Source: Pseudomonadales bacterium (GTDB lineage: Bacteria > Pseudomonadota > Gammaproteobacteria > Pseudomonadales > Azotimanducaceae). From it: a stretch of DNA of 17,276 bases. The notes under the pieces were generated by a model, which did not search any database, was not told the origin of the DNA, and saw only the letters and a program-made list of their open reading frames with translations. The stretch's first letter is position 1. The number at the start of each line of letters is the position of its first letter. Positions 8,012-15,338 of the stretch are shown here, in pieces. The position numbers and the translations under genes are program-made. Where the stretch lies: NCBI GenBank assembly GCA_007128525.1, contig SKXG01000239.1:1-17276 (forward strand), read 5' to 3'.

Positions 8012-8481
8012 CAGTCGTCGTACTGCGCGCTGCGGGCCGCAGCCTGCGCTGCCTTGGCATTGTTGTGGATATCCATGATCTCGGCCGGCACATAGGTTTC
8101 ATCGTGCCGCGCCAGCACTTCCTCGGCAATGAACATCCGATTCTCATCGAGGCGTCCGGTGGCAATCACACCCTGCCCTTCACGGAACAGCGCCGGCAGC
8201 AGGCCGCTGTAGCGAACCCGGAAGTCGGAACCATCCATGTCGCTGACCACGAATTCAACATCAACGCCCTCGGTATCAGGTCGGGAGATGGAGCCATCCG
8301 CAACCAGCCCGCCGACCCGAATGCGCACACCCTCTGGTGCCGCGCCGGCGACCACTTCTTCCGGTGTGTAGAACAGGTTGATGTTCTCGCTCAACGCGTT
8401 GAGCACCAGACCAGCAGTCACCGCCACACCAGTCAGTGCAAACAGCACCGTGATCAATCGGTTACGTCGTACCGGATGCAT
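8011..8481 (-). CDS. ccmE: Periplasmic heme chaperone CcmE
   Basis: CcmE binds heme covalently in the periplasm and carries it from CcmC to CcmF. The 156-residue protein has an N-terminal anchor (residues 8-28) preceded by basic residues. A beta-barrel (OB-fold) domain follows, containing FYTPEEV and VRIRVGGLVADGSI. The heme-binding motif is ARHDETY, with H126 as the predicted covalent attachment site and Y130 as the axial ligand. This is the H-type motif, not the archaeal/Desulfovibrio C-type. GAGGA lies about 6 nt before ATG 8481. The gene is 16 nt from ccmD and overlaps ccmF by one base. Confidence 0.97.
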   Translation of the reverse strand: MHPVRRNRLITVLFALTGVAVTAGLVLNALSENINLFYTPEEVVAGAAPEGVRIRVGGLVADGSISRPDTEGVDVEFVVSDMDGSDFRVRYSGLLPALFREGQGVIATGRLDENRMFIAEEVLARHDETYVPAEIMDIHNNAKAAQAAARSAQYDD

Positions 8482-8497
8482 GTCAGTTCCTCACTCC

Positions 8498-8728
8498 TCA
8501 GCTCGTCTCTTGTGCGTGCTGCGGGCCACTGCCCGCAGCCGCATCCACCGCTTCCCGCGCCTGCGCCCGACGTTGCTGCTGCCATTGCTGATGCAGCAGG
8601 CGACGGTGATAAAGCACCGGCACCAGCGCATTAGCCGTCAATACCAGCAGGGCAAGGCCGTAGGATGCCCACACGTACAACGCATGCCCATCCATAGCCA
8701 GCAATTCGGCAAAGCTGTCAAAACTCAT
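8498..8728 (-). CDS. ccmD: Heme exporter small protein CcmD
   Basis: CcmD is a small single-pass membrane protein that helps release holo-CcmE from the CcmABC complex. This 76-residue protein has the family start MSFDSFAELLAMDGHALYVWASYG. One membrane helix spans about 17-39, followed by a basic cytoplasmic tail (YHRRLLHQQWQQQRRAQARE) and a short, low-complexity end. The ATG overlaps the ccmC stop by four bases, and GGGAG lies 7 nt upstream. Identification rests on the N-terminal pattern, size and position between ccmC and ccmE. Confidence 0.94.
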   Translation of the reverse strand: MSFDSFAELLAMDGHALYVWASYGLALLVLTANALVPVLYHRRLLHQQWQQQRRAQAREAVDAAAGSGPQHAQETS

Positions 8729-9498
8729 GATGCTGCTCCCGGTAGCGCGCCGCGCTGCGCCACCAGCTCTGACACCCAGCGCGTACGGTGTTCCCGACGC
8801 AGAATCTCACCACGCACGCCCTGAAACAGCACCGCCACAAAGAACGCATAAAAGCCAATAACCGTGATCAGCAGCGGTATCCACATCTCAGGCGGCATGG
8901 CGGGCGCCGCCGTCAGCCGAAAGGTGGCGCCCTGATGCAGGGTCAGCCACCAGTTGACCGAATACTTGATAATTGGAATATCAATCATGCCGACGATGGC
9001 CAGGATGGCGCAGGCTTTACCCGCCGTCTCTTCCCGCGCAATCGCCTGACGCAGGGCAATGACGCCGAAATACAGAAACAACAGGACCAGCATCGCGGTG
9101 GTGCGCGCGTCCCAGACCCACCAGGTGCCCCAGGTCGGCACACCCCAGATGGCACCAGATGCCAGCGCCAGTGCGGTGAAGGAAGCCCCAATCGGGGCAG
9201 CAATCTTGATCACCATATCAGCCAGCTTCATGCGCCAGACCAGCAGGATGACCCCGGCAATACCCATGGTGATGAAAATGGACTGTGCCAGCATGGCGCT
9301 CGGCACATGTACGTAAATGATTCGGAAACTGTTGCCCTGCTGATAATCGGGTGGCGCGAAGGCCAGCCCCCAGACAAAACCGGCAACGATGCAGAGAATG
9401 CCGATGGGCAGCAACCAGCGTATCCAGCTCGCAGCGATGTCATAAAACCAGCGCGGTGAGCCCAGCTTGTGCCAAAGCTGCTTGATCCAGGTCCACAT
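8725..9498 (-). CDS. ccmC: Heme handling protein CcmC
   Basis: CcmC collects heme at the outer face of the inner membrane and catalyses its attachment to CcmE. The 257-residue protein has six predicted membrane helices. The WWD motif is WGTWWVWDART (residues 123-133). The conserved external histidines are H64 (IYVHVPSAM) and H188 (TLHQG). Length matches the family (about 245). It starts 6 nt after the ccmB stop with GGAG 12 nt before the ATG, so translation may partly depend on ccmB. Nothing unusual is seen. Confidence 0.97.
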   Translation of the reverse strand: MWTWIKQLWHKLGSPRWFYDIAASWIRWLLPIGILCIVAGFVWGLAFAPPDYQQGNSFRIIYVHVPSAMLAQSIFITMGIAGVILLVWRMKLADMVIKIAAPIGASFTALALASGAIWGVPTWGTWWVWDARTTAMLVLLFLYFGVIALRQAIAREETAGKACAILAIVGMIDIPIIKYSVNWWLTLHQGATFRLTAAPAMPPEMWIPLLITVIGFYAFFVAVLFQGVRGEILRREHRTRWVSELVAQRGALPGAAS

Positions 9499-9504
9499 GG
9501 TCGG

Positions 9505-10221
9505 TTACTGCTCCATTCCGATTCGCAGCGCAGCCGCGGTGGCGAAGGGTACCAGCGTACAGGCCAGCGCCAGAATCGCTGCCAACCATTTAATCTGCGC
9601 CGCCGGGTCCAAACCATCCGTAACTACCGTAATCGCCCCAGCCCCCATGATCAGTACCGGCACGTACAGCGGCAGAATCATCAGCGCCAGCAACAGCCCG
9701 CCCCGGCGCAGGCTGACGGTCAACGCCGCTCCCATGCCGCCCAGCAGGCTCAGCACTGGCGTGCCCAGCAGCAGCGTCAGCATCAGCGTCCCCACCGCAT
9801 GCGAGGGCAGATACAGCCAGAGCGCTGCCAATGGCGCAATCAGAGTCAGCGGCAGGCCTGTCATCAGCCAATGGGCCAGGGTTTTGGCCAACACCCCGAC
9901 AAACAGGGGCTGCATATGCAGATTGAACTGTTCCAGGGTTCCATCATCGTAATCGCGCCGGAACATACCATCCATGGCCAGCAGAATCGCCAGCAGCGCC
10001 AGCACCCAGAGCACACCGGCTGCAATCAGCGCCAGGGTGTTGGGTCCGGGACCGACACCCATGGGAAACAACGCAATTCCGATCAGATAGAACATCAGTG
10101 GATTGACCAGTTCCCCAGGCGCCCGGACCGCAGCCAGCAGATCACGACGCAACTGCCCACTGAACAATCGCCAGAGGTGTCCCTGCGGCGCCGAGTCATC
10201 GGTTCCAACCAGAGTGCTCAC
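9505..10221 (-). CDS. ccmB: Heme exporter membrane subunit CcmB
   Basis: CcmB is the membrane subunit of the CcmAB ABC transporter; with CcmC and CcmD it powers release of holo-CcmE. The 238-residue protein has about six hydrophobic helices. The family motif MDGMFRRDYDDGTLEQ follows the second helix, resembling FRDDFLDGSLEQ in E. coli. I chose GTG 10221, which overlaps the ccmA TGA as GTGA and gives MSTLVGTDDSAP. The same frame is open to 10287 within ccmA, but those extra 22 residues (Pro/Gly-rich) do not look like CcmB. The start has only a poor ribosome-binding site, so coupling to ccmA is likely. Confidence 0.96.
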   Translation of the reverse strand: MSTLVGTDDSAPQGHLWRLFSGQLRRDLLAAVRAPGELVNPLMFYLIGIALFPMGVGPGPNTLALIAAGVLWVLALLAILLAMDGMFRRDYDDGTLEQFNLHMQPLFVGVLAKTLAHWLMTGLPLTLIAPLAALWLYLPSHAVGTLMLTLLLGTPVLSLLGGMGAALTVSLRRGGLLLALMILPLYVPVLIMGAGAITVVTDGLDPAAQIKWLAAILALACTLVPFATAAALRIGMEQ

Positions 10222-10856
10222 AAGCGCACGGCCCCCAGATCCAGCAGACGACTCTGGGTCAGGCCCAGGCCCTGGTGCGTGGCACAAAGTACGGCACCGC
10301 CGCTGTCTATGCGTGCCACCAGCAAGCCGCGCAAGACTTCCGCACCAGCAGTATCCAGCGCAGTCAGCGGCTCATCCAGTAACCAAAGCAGCGCGCCGCC
10401 CGGCGCCAGATGCAAGTGCAGGCGAGCCAGGAGCACACGGCGCTGCTGACCCGCCGACAGCCTGTGACAGGGTGTGTCGTCGTAACCGGCAAGCCCGACA
10501 GCAGCCAGGGCGGCTTCCAGCGTGATCCGGTCTGACGGCAAGTGCTGCAATGTCTGATACCAATTCAGGTTCTCGAGCGGCGTCAACAGCAGATTCAGGC
10601 CAACCCGGTGCCCCTGATACAGCAGCCGCTCCGACAGCGTCAGCCCGCCCTCAAAGTCCGGGTTCAGGCCAGCCAGCGCACGCAACAACGTGGTCTTGCC
10701 ACTGCCGTTGGGTCCCCGTAGTTCCACCAGATCGCCAGGCAACAGCTGGATGTCCAGGTCGGTGAAAAGCACACGACCGTCCCGCTCGCAAAACAGACGC
10801 TGCGCGTCCAGGAGCAGAGGGGTAGATTCCGGCGCGCTGGTCAGGGTGGCCACCAT
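10218..10856 (-). CDS. ccmA: Cytochrome c biogenesis ABC ATPase CcmA
   Basis: CcmA is the cytoplasmic ATPase that drives release of holo-CcmE from CcmC. From ATG 10856 it has 212 residues. The family start LLLDAQRLFCERDGRVLF matches CcmA. Walker A GPNGSGKTT is at 48-56, the ABC signature LSAGQQRR at 133-140, Walker B LLWLLDEP at 156-163 and the H-loop histidine at H194 (CATHQG). The start is open to question: an in-frame GTG at 10886 would add ten residues, and GTG 10853 is also possible. None has a Shine-Dalgarno. ATG 10856 lies only nine bases after a TATAAT box, so the mRNA may be almost leaderless. It is the first gene of the ccm operon, 39 nt from the GH13-like gene. Confidence 0.95.
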   Translation of the reverse strand: MVATLTSAPESTPLLLDAQRLFCERDGRVLFTDLDIQLLPGDLVELRGPNGSGKTTLLRALAGLNPDFEGGLTLSERLLYQGHRVGLNLLLTPLENLNWYQTLQHLPSDRITLEAALAAVGLAGYDDTPCHRLSAGQQRRVLLARLHLHLAPGGALLWLLDEPLTALDTAGAEVLRGLLVARIDSGGAVLCATHQGLGLTQSRLLDLGAVRL

Positions 10857-10865
10857 ATGGCGCGC

Positions 10866-10871
10866 ATTATA
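10866..10871 (-). promoter_or_regulatory. TATAAT -10 box before ccmA, flanked by GCGCGC arms
   Basis: The minus strand reads TATAAT, a perfect sigma-70 -10 box, in the 39-bp gap before ccmA. The best -35 candidates (GGTAAA, CGGTAA) at 16-17 nt spacing are poor and there is no TGn extension, so an activator may be needed. GCGCGC occurs on both sides (10860-10865 and 10879-10884). A start about seven bases downstream would fall 2-4 nt before the ccmA ATG. Confidence 0.5.
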
Positions 10872-10895
10872 ACGACCCGCGCGCACTTTTACCGG

Positions 10896-12470
10896 CTAAC
10901 GAGTACTGTAAATACCGAAACCTGCCTGATTGAGCCGAACCCGCCAGCCGCCATCGGCGCTTTGCAGCTGACAGTTCTGCTGCAAAACCGGCACCACGTC
11001 GCCGAGCGGCGGCAGGTCGAGTGTCTCCGTTGCGAGGCCCGGGTTCAGCGCGACCAGCAGGTGCGCTCCACGTCGATACAGCAGCGCACCGCTCTTTGCC
11101 GGACATTCCAGCAGCGCCAGTTCGGCAGCCGGTGCCAGATCCGCCTCGGTACTGCGCAGGTAAATCAGGCGTTCTACGTGGTGCCAGAGGCCGTTACGAT
11201 CGGCCCGCAGCGTTGCCACGTCTGGCCGGTCGGCATGGGTATCCTGAGGCAGCGCAGGATCCGGCTTGACGCTGGAGAAGCCGCCATCAGGCCCAGGCTC
11301 CCACATCATCATGGCGCGTCCCGCACTGCCGGCAAAGGGTCCGCCCGGCGCATCCATACCTGGCACTGCCCGCATGCCAATTTCTTCACCATAGTAGAGC
11401 CAGGGCAGTTGCGGCCAGGTCAGCATGAAACCGAAAGCCAGCTTGAGCCGCGCTTCGGGCAGTTGTGCGCCTGGATCGGCCTGCAGGCGCCCGATCGCTG
11501 CACCCCCGGTTGGAATCGCGATCAGGCAACTGTCGTCGCAACGCCGATATTGCCATTGAAACCGGCGCTCGAAGGCCGAAAAGTCCGTACGTGGCCGCCG
11601 GAAATAGCCCGCGGGTCCATACAACAGCGCCTGTCCACTGCCGCTGTGCCCGGCATCCAGATCCAGATCGAATCCGGCATCAGCTGCGAGTTCCGGCTGC
11701 CCCCAGCACGCCAACAGAGCCCGATCGGGGAACCGCGACCTGATTGACGACGTGATCGTCCGCCACAGGTGTCGATTGGCAGTCGCGTCTGGATCGGCAG
11801 CGACCAGAGCAGCCGGGTCGAGCACACGCAGCGCATCCACACCGGACTCGAGCCAGTGACTCAGCAACGCTTCCAGAGCCTGCCGGTTTGCACTCGGGCC
11901 CGGATCACTGAGCGATGCCTGCCAGGTCTCACTGACCCGGGCAAACCCGTAGTTCAGCCGCGCCTGACCGGGGTGCGTCACCCAGCCATAGCTGCCCAGC
12001 GTAGCGCTCGCAGGCGTAAAGCGAATGCCCGCGGCTTCCTGGTAATACGGGTCCGGATGCCAGATAAAGCGCTGTGCTGCTGCCGACGCCTGCTGTGCCT
12101 GCTGGAACAGCGCGCTGTCGATCGACAGGTGGCCGACCAGCACGTCCAACGCCACGCGGATGTCGCGCTCATGTGCCGCGTCGATCAAAGCGCTGAGCGC
12201 TTCCTGACCGCCAAGCCGGGACTCCACCGCCAACGGATCCGTGATGTCCCAGTTGCCATGGCGGCCAGCAGACGGGAACACGGGACCGAGAACGATCAGG
12301 TTGACGCCAAGCGCTGCCAGATAATCAAGGCGATCCCGAACACCGGCCAGGTCGCCATAACCATCGCCCGAGCCGTCGGCAAAGGTCGCCGGAACCAGCT
12401 CATAGGCTACCGCGTGTTGCAGCCAGCGAAGCCTGTCGGTCGCTCTTGCATCCGAATGCTCACCTGCCAT
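10896..12470 (-). CDS. GH13 alpha-amylase-family protein, probable pseudoenzyme
   Basis: A 524-residue protein with a GH13 framework like trehalose synthase or oligoglucosidase. The N-terminal stretch GDGYGDLAGVRDRLDYLAALGVN matches the usual GDGiGDlpGl..KLDYL..LGV. LPWLYYGEEIGM (355-366) matches the loop after strand 7, GRAMMMW resembles RTPMQW, and a beta-rich C-terminal domain follows. The catalytic regions are altered. Region I is DVLVGH (109-114) instead of DxVxNH. Region II is ALRVLD (213-218), with Leu at the nucleophile position and the Asp shifted by one. Region III is LLACWGQPE, with no Glu at the acid/base position. Region IV is AIPTGG instead of NHD. Hydrolase activity is therefore unlikely; a binding or regulatory role is an inference. 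No signal peptide is seen, so it is cytoplasmic. ATG 12470 has GGGAGGG 6 nt upstream; a GTG at 12509 is an alternative. It lies between ppnN and ccmA on the same strand. Confidence 0.85.
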   Translation of the reverse strand: MAGEHSDARATDRLRWLQHAVAYELVPATFADGSGDGYGDLAGVRDRLDYLAALGVNLIVLGPVFPSAGRHGNWDITDPLAVESRLGGQEALSALIDAAHERDIRVALDVLVGHLSIDSALFQQAQQASAAAQRFIWHPDPYYQEAAGIRFTPASATLGSYGWVTHPGQARLNYGFARVSETWQASLSDPGPSANRQALEALLSHWLESGVDALRVLDPAALVAADPDATANRHLWRTITSSIRSRFPDRALLACWGQPELAADAGFDLDLDAGHSGSGQALLYGPAGYFRRPRTDFSAFERRFQWQYRRCDDSCLIAIPTGGAAIGRLQADPGAQLPEARLKLAFGFMLTWPQLPWLYYGEEIGMRAVPGMDAPGGPFAGSAGRAMMMWEPGPDGGFSSVKPDPALPQDTHADRPDVATLRADRNGLWHHVERLIYLRSTEADLAPAAELALLECPAKSGALLYRRGAHLLVALNPGLATETLDLPPLGDVVPVLQQNCQLQSADGGWRVRLNQAGFGIYSTR

Positions 12471-12533
12471 CACGTGCCCTCCCGATTCCGCCATGTCTGT
12501 CCCAAACACTGTGCACGAGCCAGGCGGGTGATG

Positions 12534-13958
12534 TCACCTGACCGGCGTACCTACCGGCCGCAACACATAACAGGGCTCATATTGTTGACCGGGCAGCTTC
12601 ATCCGGCCGTCTCTGACAAACGCCTGCAACAGGTTATCCAACAACTGCATCAGGGCGGGATCACCCTGAATCTCGAAAGGTCCTTTCTCGGCAATCATTC
12701 GAATGCCGTGCTCTTTGACGTTACCGGTCACTATGGCAGAAAACACCCGTCGCAGATGCGCAGCCAGCTCATGCGCCGGCAGGTCTGCGCTGATCGGCAA
12801 CAGGGCCACCGCATCGTGGGTGACCTCAAACGGCTGCTGAAAAGCATCGGGCACGCGCAGCAGCCAATTGAAGTAATAGGCATCCCCGGTGTGACGCCGC
12901 TGTTCCTGCACCGATCGCATACCTCGACCAATGCGCTGCGCCACCGCCGCCGCATCGCCAACAATAATCTCATAGCGCTCTGCGGCTTCTGGCCCGAGCA
13001 CTGTACGCAACATTTTATCAAGCTCGGAAAAGTATCCGGCACTGCTGGCCGGTCCGGAGAACACCAACGGAAACTGCTGTTCGCGGTTGGCAGGATCGAG
13101 CAACAGCCCGAGCAGATAGAGCACTTCTTCCACCGTGCCTACGCCACCGGGAAACACGATCATGCCATGCCCCATGCGGACAAAGGCTTCCAGGCGCTTC
13201 TCAATATCAGGCAGCACCACCAGCTGGCGCACCATGGGATTGGGCGGCTCAGCCGCAATGATGCCGGGCTCAGTCAGGCCGATATAGCGCGCGCCATCCA
13301 CGCGCTGCTTGGCGTGGCCAATGGCGGCACCTTTCATCGGACCCTTCATCGCCCCCGGGCCACAGCCGGTACAGATATCGAGGCCGCGCAAACCCAGGTG
13401 ATAGCCAACTTCCTTGGTGTATTCGTATTCCTCGCGCGAAATGGAATGCCCGCCCCAACACACCACCAGGTTGGGCCGCAACTTGGGTGTCAGCACCTGA
13501 GCCTGTTTCAGAATGTGGAACACAGCATCGGTGATGCCCGACGGTGTTCCCATGTCGAACCGCTGGCTGTGCTCGATTTCAGTTCCGATATAGACGATGT
13601 CGCGCAGCACCGAGAACAGATGCTGCCGGATCCCCTCGATCATCCGACCGTCGACAAACGCGCTGGCCGGCGCACCCTTGATTCTGAGCTTCAATCCACG
13701 GGTTCGCTGAACGATGTCGACATTGAAGTCATGGAAGGCGGCAAATATCTCAGCGGCGTCATCGGACTCGCTGCCCGTATTCATTACGGCCAGTGCACAA
13801 CGCCGAAACAACGCCAGCATGTCCGAATTGGCCTGCGTGCTGAGCGCCTGCACCTCTCGCTGCGACAACAGATCAAGCGTGCCATGCGGACTGACCTGTA
13901 CCACGCGTCCGATGCGACGGTCATCGACCCTGGATTGACCCCTGGCTTTAACGTCCAT
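12534..13958 (-). CDS. ppnN: Pyrimidine/purine nucleotide 5'-monophosphate nucleosidase PpnN
   Basis: PpnN (YgdH) hydrolyses nucleoside monophosphates to base and ribose 5-phosphate; the E. coli enzyme is bound and activated by (p)ppGpp. This 474-residue protein has the N-terminal family pattern [16 protein letters not shown] conserved [20 protein letters not shown] stretch follows, then GGHSI at 169-173. The LOG/lysine-decarboxylase-like core has [13 protein letters not shown] (198-210) and PGGVGTVEE (270-278), which hold the phosphate and the catalytic Arg/Glu region. The C-terminal part (about 370-474) matches the PpnN-specific end. It is about 20 residues longer than E. coli PpnN at the N-terminus. 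GTG codon 19 would give the shorter form, but ATG 13958 has a better upstream AGGAAGCAGGG. The GH13-like gene follows after 63 nt with no terminator seen, so the two may be co-transcribed. Confidence 0.93.
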   Translation of the reverse strand: MDVKARGQSRVDDRRIGRVVQVSPHGTLDLLSQREVQALSTQANSDMLALFRRCALAVMNTGSESDDAAEIFAAFHDFNVDIVQRTRGLKLRIKGAPASAFVDGRMIEGIRQHLFSVLRDIVYIGTEIEHSQRFDMGTPSGITDAVFHILKQAQVLTPKLRPNLVVCWGGHSISREEYEYTKEVGYHLGLRGLDICTGCGPGAMKGPMKGAAIGHAKQRVDGARYIGLTEPGIIAAEPPNPMVRQLVVLPDIEKRLEAFVRMGHGMIVFPGGVGTVEEVLYLLGLLLDPANREQQFPLVFSGPASSAGYFSELDKMLRTVLGPEAAERYEIIVGDAAAVAQRIGRGMRSVQEQRRHTGDAYYFNWLLRVPDAFQQPFEVTHDAVALLPISADLPAHELAAHLRRVFSAIVTGNVKEHGIRMIAEKGPFEIQGDPALMQLLDNLLQAFVRDGRMKLPGQQYEPCYVLRPVGTPVR

Positions 13959-14034
13959 GTACCCTGCTTCCTGTCAGCGCTTCTAATCGCCCACTAGGGT
14001 ACCTCTGAACGACGCCTTGTGTCCTCTGCGTGGA

Positions 14035-14068
14035 CTTAAGCGTGCAGATGCCTGAGCAGCCTTAAGCG
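14035..14068. repeat. Direct repeat CTTAAGCG at end of EAL gene
   Basis: CTTAAGCG occurs at 14035-14042 and again at 14061-14068; the second copy contains the EAL gene stop codon. Because CTTAAG is palindromic, the copies can also pair as a hairpin with a loop of about 20 nt. No T-tract follows. It lies in the 103-bp gap upstream of ppnN and may be chance. Confidence 0.3.
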
Positions 14069-15321
14069 CCCTGCCTGACTGCCACCTGTGCGGGCGCGAG
14101 GAACTGACTGCGAAAATCGCTTTCCGCTAGCGGCCGGCCGAAGTAAAAGCCTTGCATCTGATCACAGCCCCAGCTTGTCAGACGGGATGCCACAGCTGCG
14201 GTCTCCACGCCTTCAGCCACCACACTCAGGCCAAGGTTGTGCGCCAGCTCGAGCATACTCTTGACGATCTGAGCATCCACCTCAGAGGTCAGCATATTGG
14301 TGACAAAACAGCGGTCGATCTTCAACTCGTCGGCGGGAATGTCGCGAAAGTGGGCAAAGGACGAGTAGCCGGTGCCAAAGTCATCGATCGAAATGCGGAT
14401 ACCCAAAGCCCGCAAACGACTGAGCAGCGCTAACACGGCTTTGGAGTCATGCATGATGCCCGACTCTGTGACTTCCAGCGTCAAGCGCTCCGGGGGCATG
14501 TCAAAAATGGCCAAGCCATCCTGTACCTCAAGCAGAATTTTATCGCTGGTCAAGGCCGCAGCCGGAACGTTGACCGACAGCGTCAAGGGACGCTGCCAGG
14601 TCATGCACCGTGCCATGCTGGCTTTAAGCACATACCAGGTCAGCGGCAGAATCAGACCATTGGCCTCAGCTTGGGGAATGAAATCATCCGGCATCGTCAA
14701 GTCATGGCCTGGCCGGTTCCAGCGCAGCAACGCCTCCGCACCAATAACCCGACCGACTGAGTCGACCTTCGGCTGAAAGTAGGGCTCGAACTCGCCGGCC
14801 TCCAGTGCCTGTGCCATCATCAGGTGCCGTTGCCACCCAGAGGCCACTGATGACAGGGCATGACCCTGATCAATGACCGGCTCCCCAAGCTGACGCGAGC
14901 GAATCATTGCCGCATGGGCGCGGCGCAGCAACACGGTGCCTTCATCATGAGCAACCGGCGTCAGTGCGGCACCCAGGCAAAGCCGCAACTGCAGCGGACG
15001 ACCTTCCAGACGCAGCCGCTCATCACAGATGCGCTGAACCTTGGACAACGCCAGTTCCAAGTGGCCGATGCCATTCAGGGCAGGCAGCAGAAACGCCAGC
15101 GTGTCCGTATTGGCCTGAATGACCAGATCCTGGCGCCTCAGCTCGGACTCCAGCGCCAGCCGGAGATTGGAAACCAGCGCTTCGGTTTCAGCATAGCCAA
15201 GCGCCAGTCCCATTTGTTCGTATTGCGGAATGCTCAGCAGGACCATCGCATGCTGACCACCGGACACAACAGCTGATGATTGCAGCCATGCGTCGACCTG
15301 TCCCCCCAACTCACTGTGCAT
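14062..15321 (-). CDS. Degenerate GGDEF/EAL cyclic-di-GMP phosphodiesterase
   Basis: EAL domains hydrolyse cyclic-di-GMP to pGpG. This 419-residue protein has no signal peptide or membrane helix, so it is cytoplasmic. Residues about 22-150 are a GGDEF-like domain whose active loop reads NTDTL (71-75) before AFLLP; it cannot be a cyclase. Residues about 163-408 are an EAL domain with the key residues present: EALLRW (E196), N251, LEVTES (E283/E286), DDFGTGYSS (D313, D314), K334, AEGVET (E370) and QGFYFG (Q390). It is therefore predicted to be an active phosphodiesterase. The serine usual after the Asn (NxS) is replaced in NVPAAAL, probably without loss. It starts 17 nt after the HD-GYP gene, so both are probably one operon. 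The Shine-Dalgarno before ATG 15321 is weak. Confidence 0.93.
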   Translation of the reverse strand: MHSELGGQVDAWLQSSAVVSGGQHAMVLLSIPQYEQMGLALGYAETEALVSNLRLALESELRRQDLVIQANTDTLAFLLPALNGIGHLELALSKVQRICDERLRLEGRPLQLRLCLGAALTPVAHDEGTVLLRRAHAAMIRSRQLGEPVIDQGHALSSVASGWQRHLMMAQALEAGEFEPYFQPKVDSVGRVIGAEALLRWNRPGHDLTMPDDFIPQAEANGLILPLTWYVLKASMARCMTWQRPLTLSVNVPAAALTSDKILLEVQDGLAIFDMPPERLTLEVTESGIMHDSKAVLALLSRLRALGIRISIDDFGTGYSSFAHFRDIPADELKIDRCFVTNMLTSEVDAQIVKSMLELAHNLGLSVVAEGVETAAVASRLTSWGCDQMQGFYFGRPLAESDFRSQFLAPAQVAVRQGA

Positions 15322-15338
15322 AAAACCCGCCCACCGAG

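Noticed and set aside
10222..10287. Extended ccmB start at 10287
   Set aside because: The added Pro/Gly-rich residues overlap the end of ccmA in another frame; GTG 10221 in a GTGA overlap fits the operon pattern.
11769..13997. 742-codon open frame on the plus strand
   Set aside because: It lies antisense to two well-supported genes (ppnN and the GH13-like gene), crosses their boundary, and its translation has no recognisable motif. It is a by-product of GC-rich codon usage.
13959..14002. Inverted arms GTACCC and GGGTAC before ppnN
   Set aside because: Only six pairs around a 32-nt loop, with no promoter or T-run nearby; probably chance.
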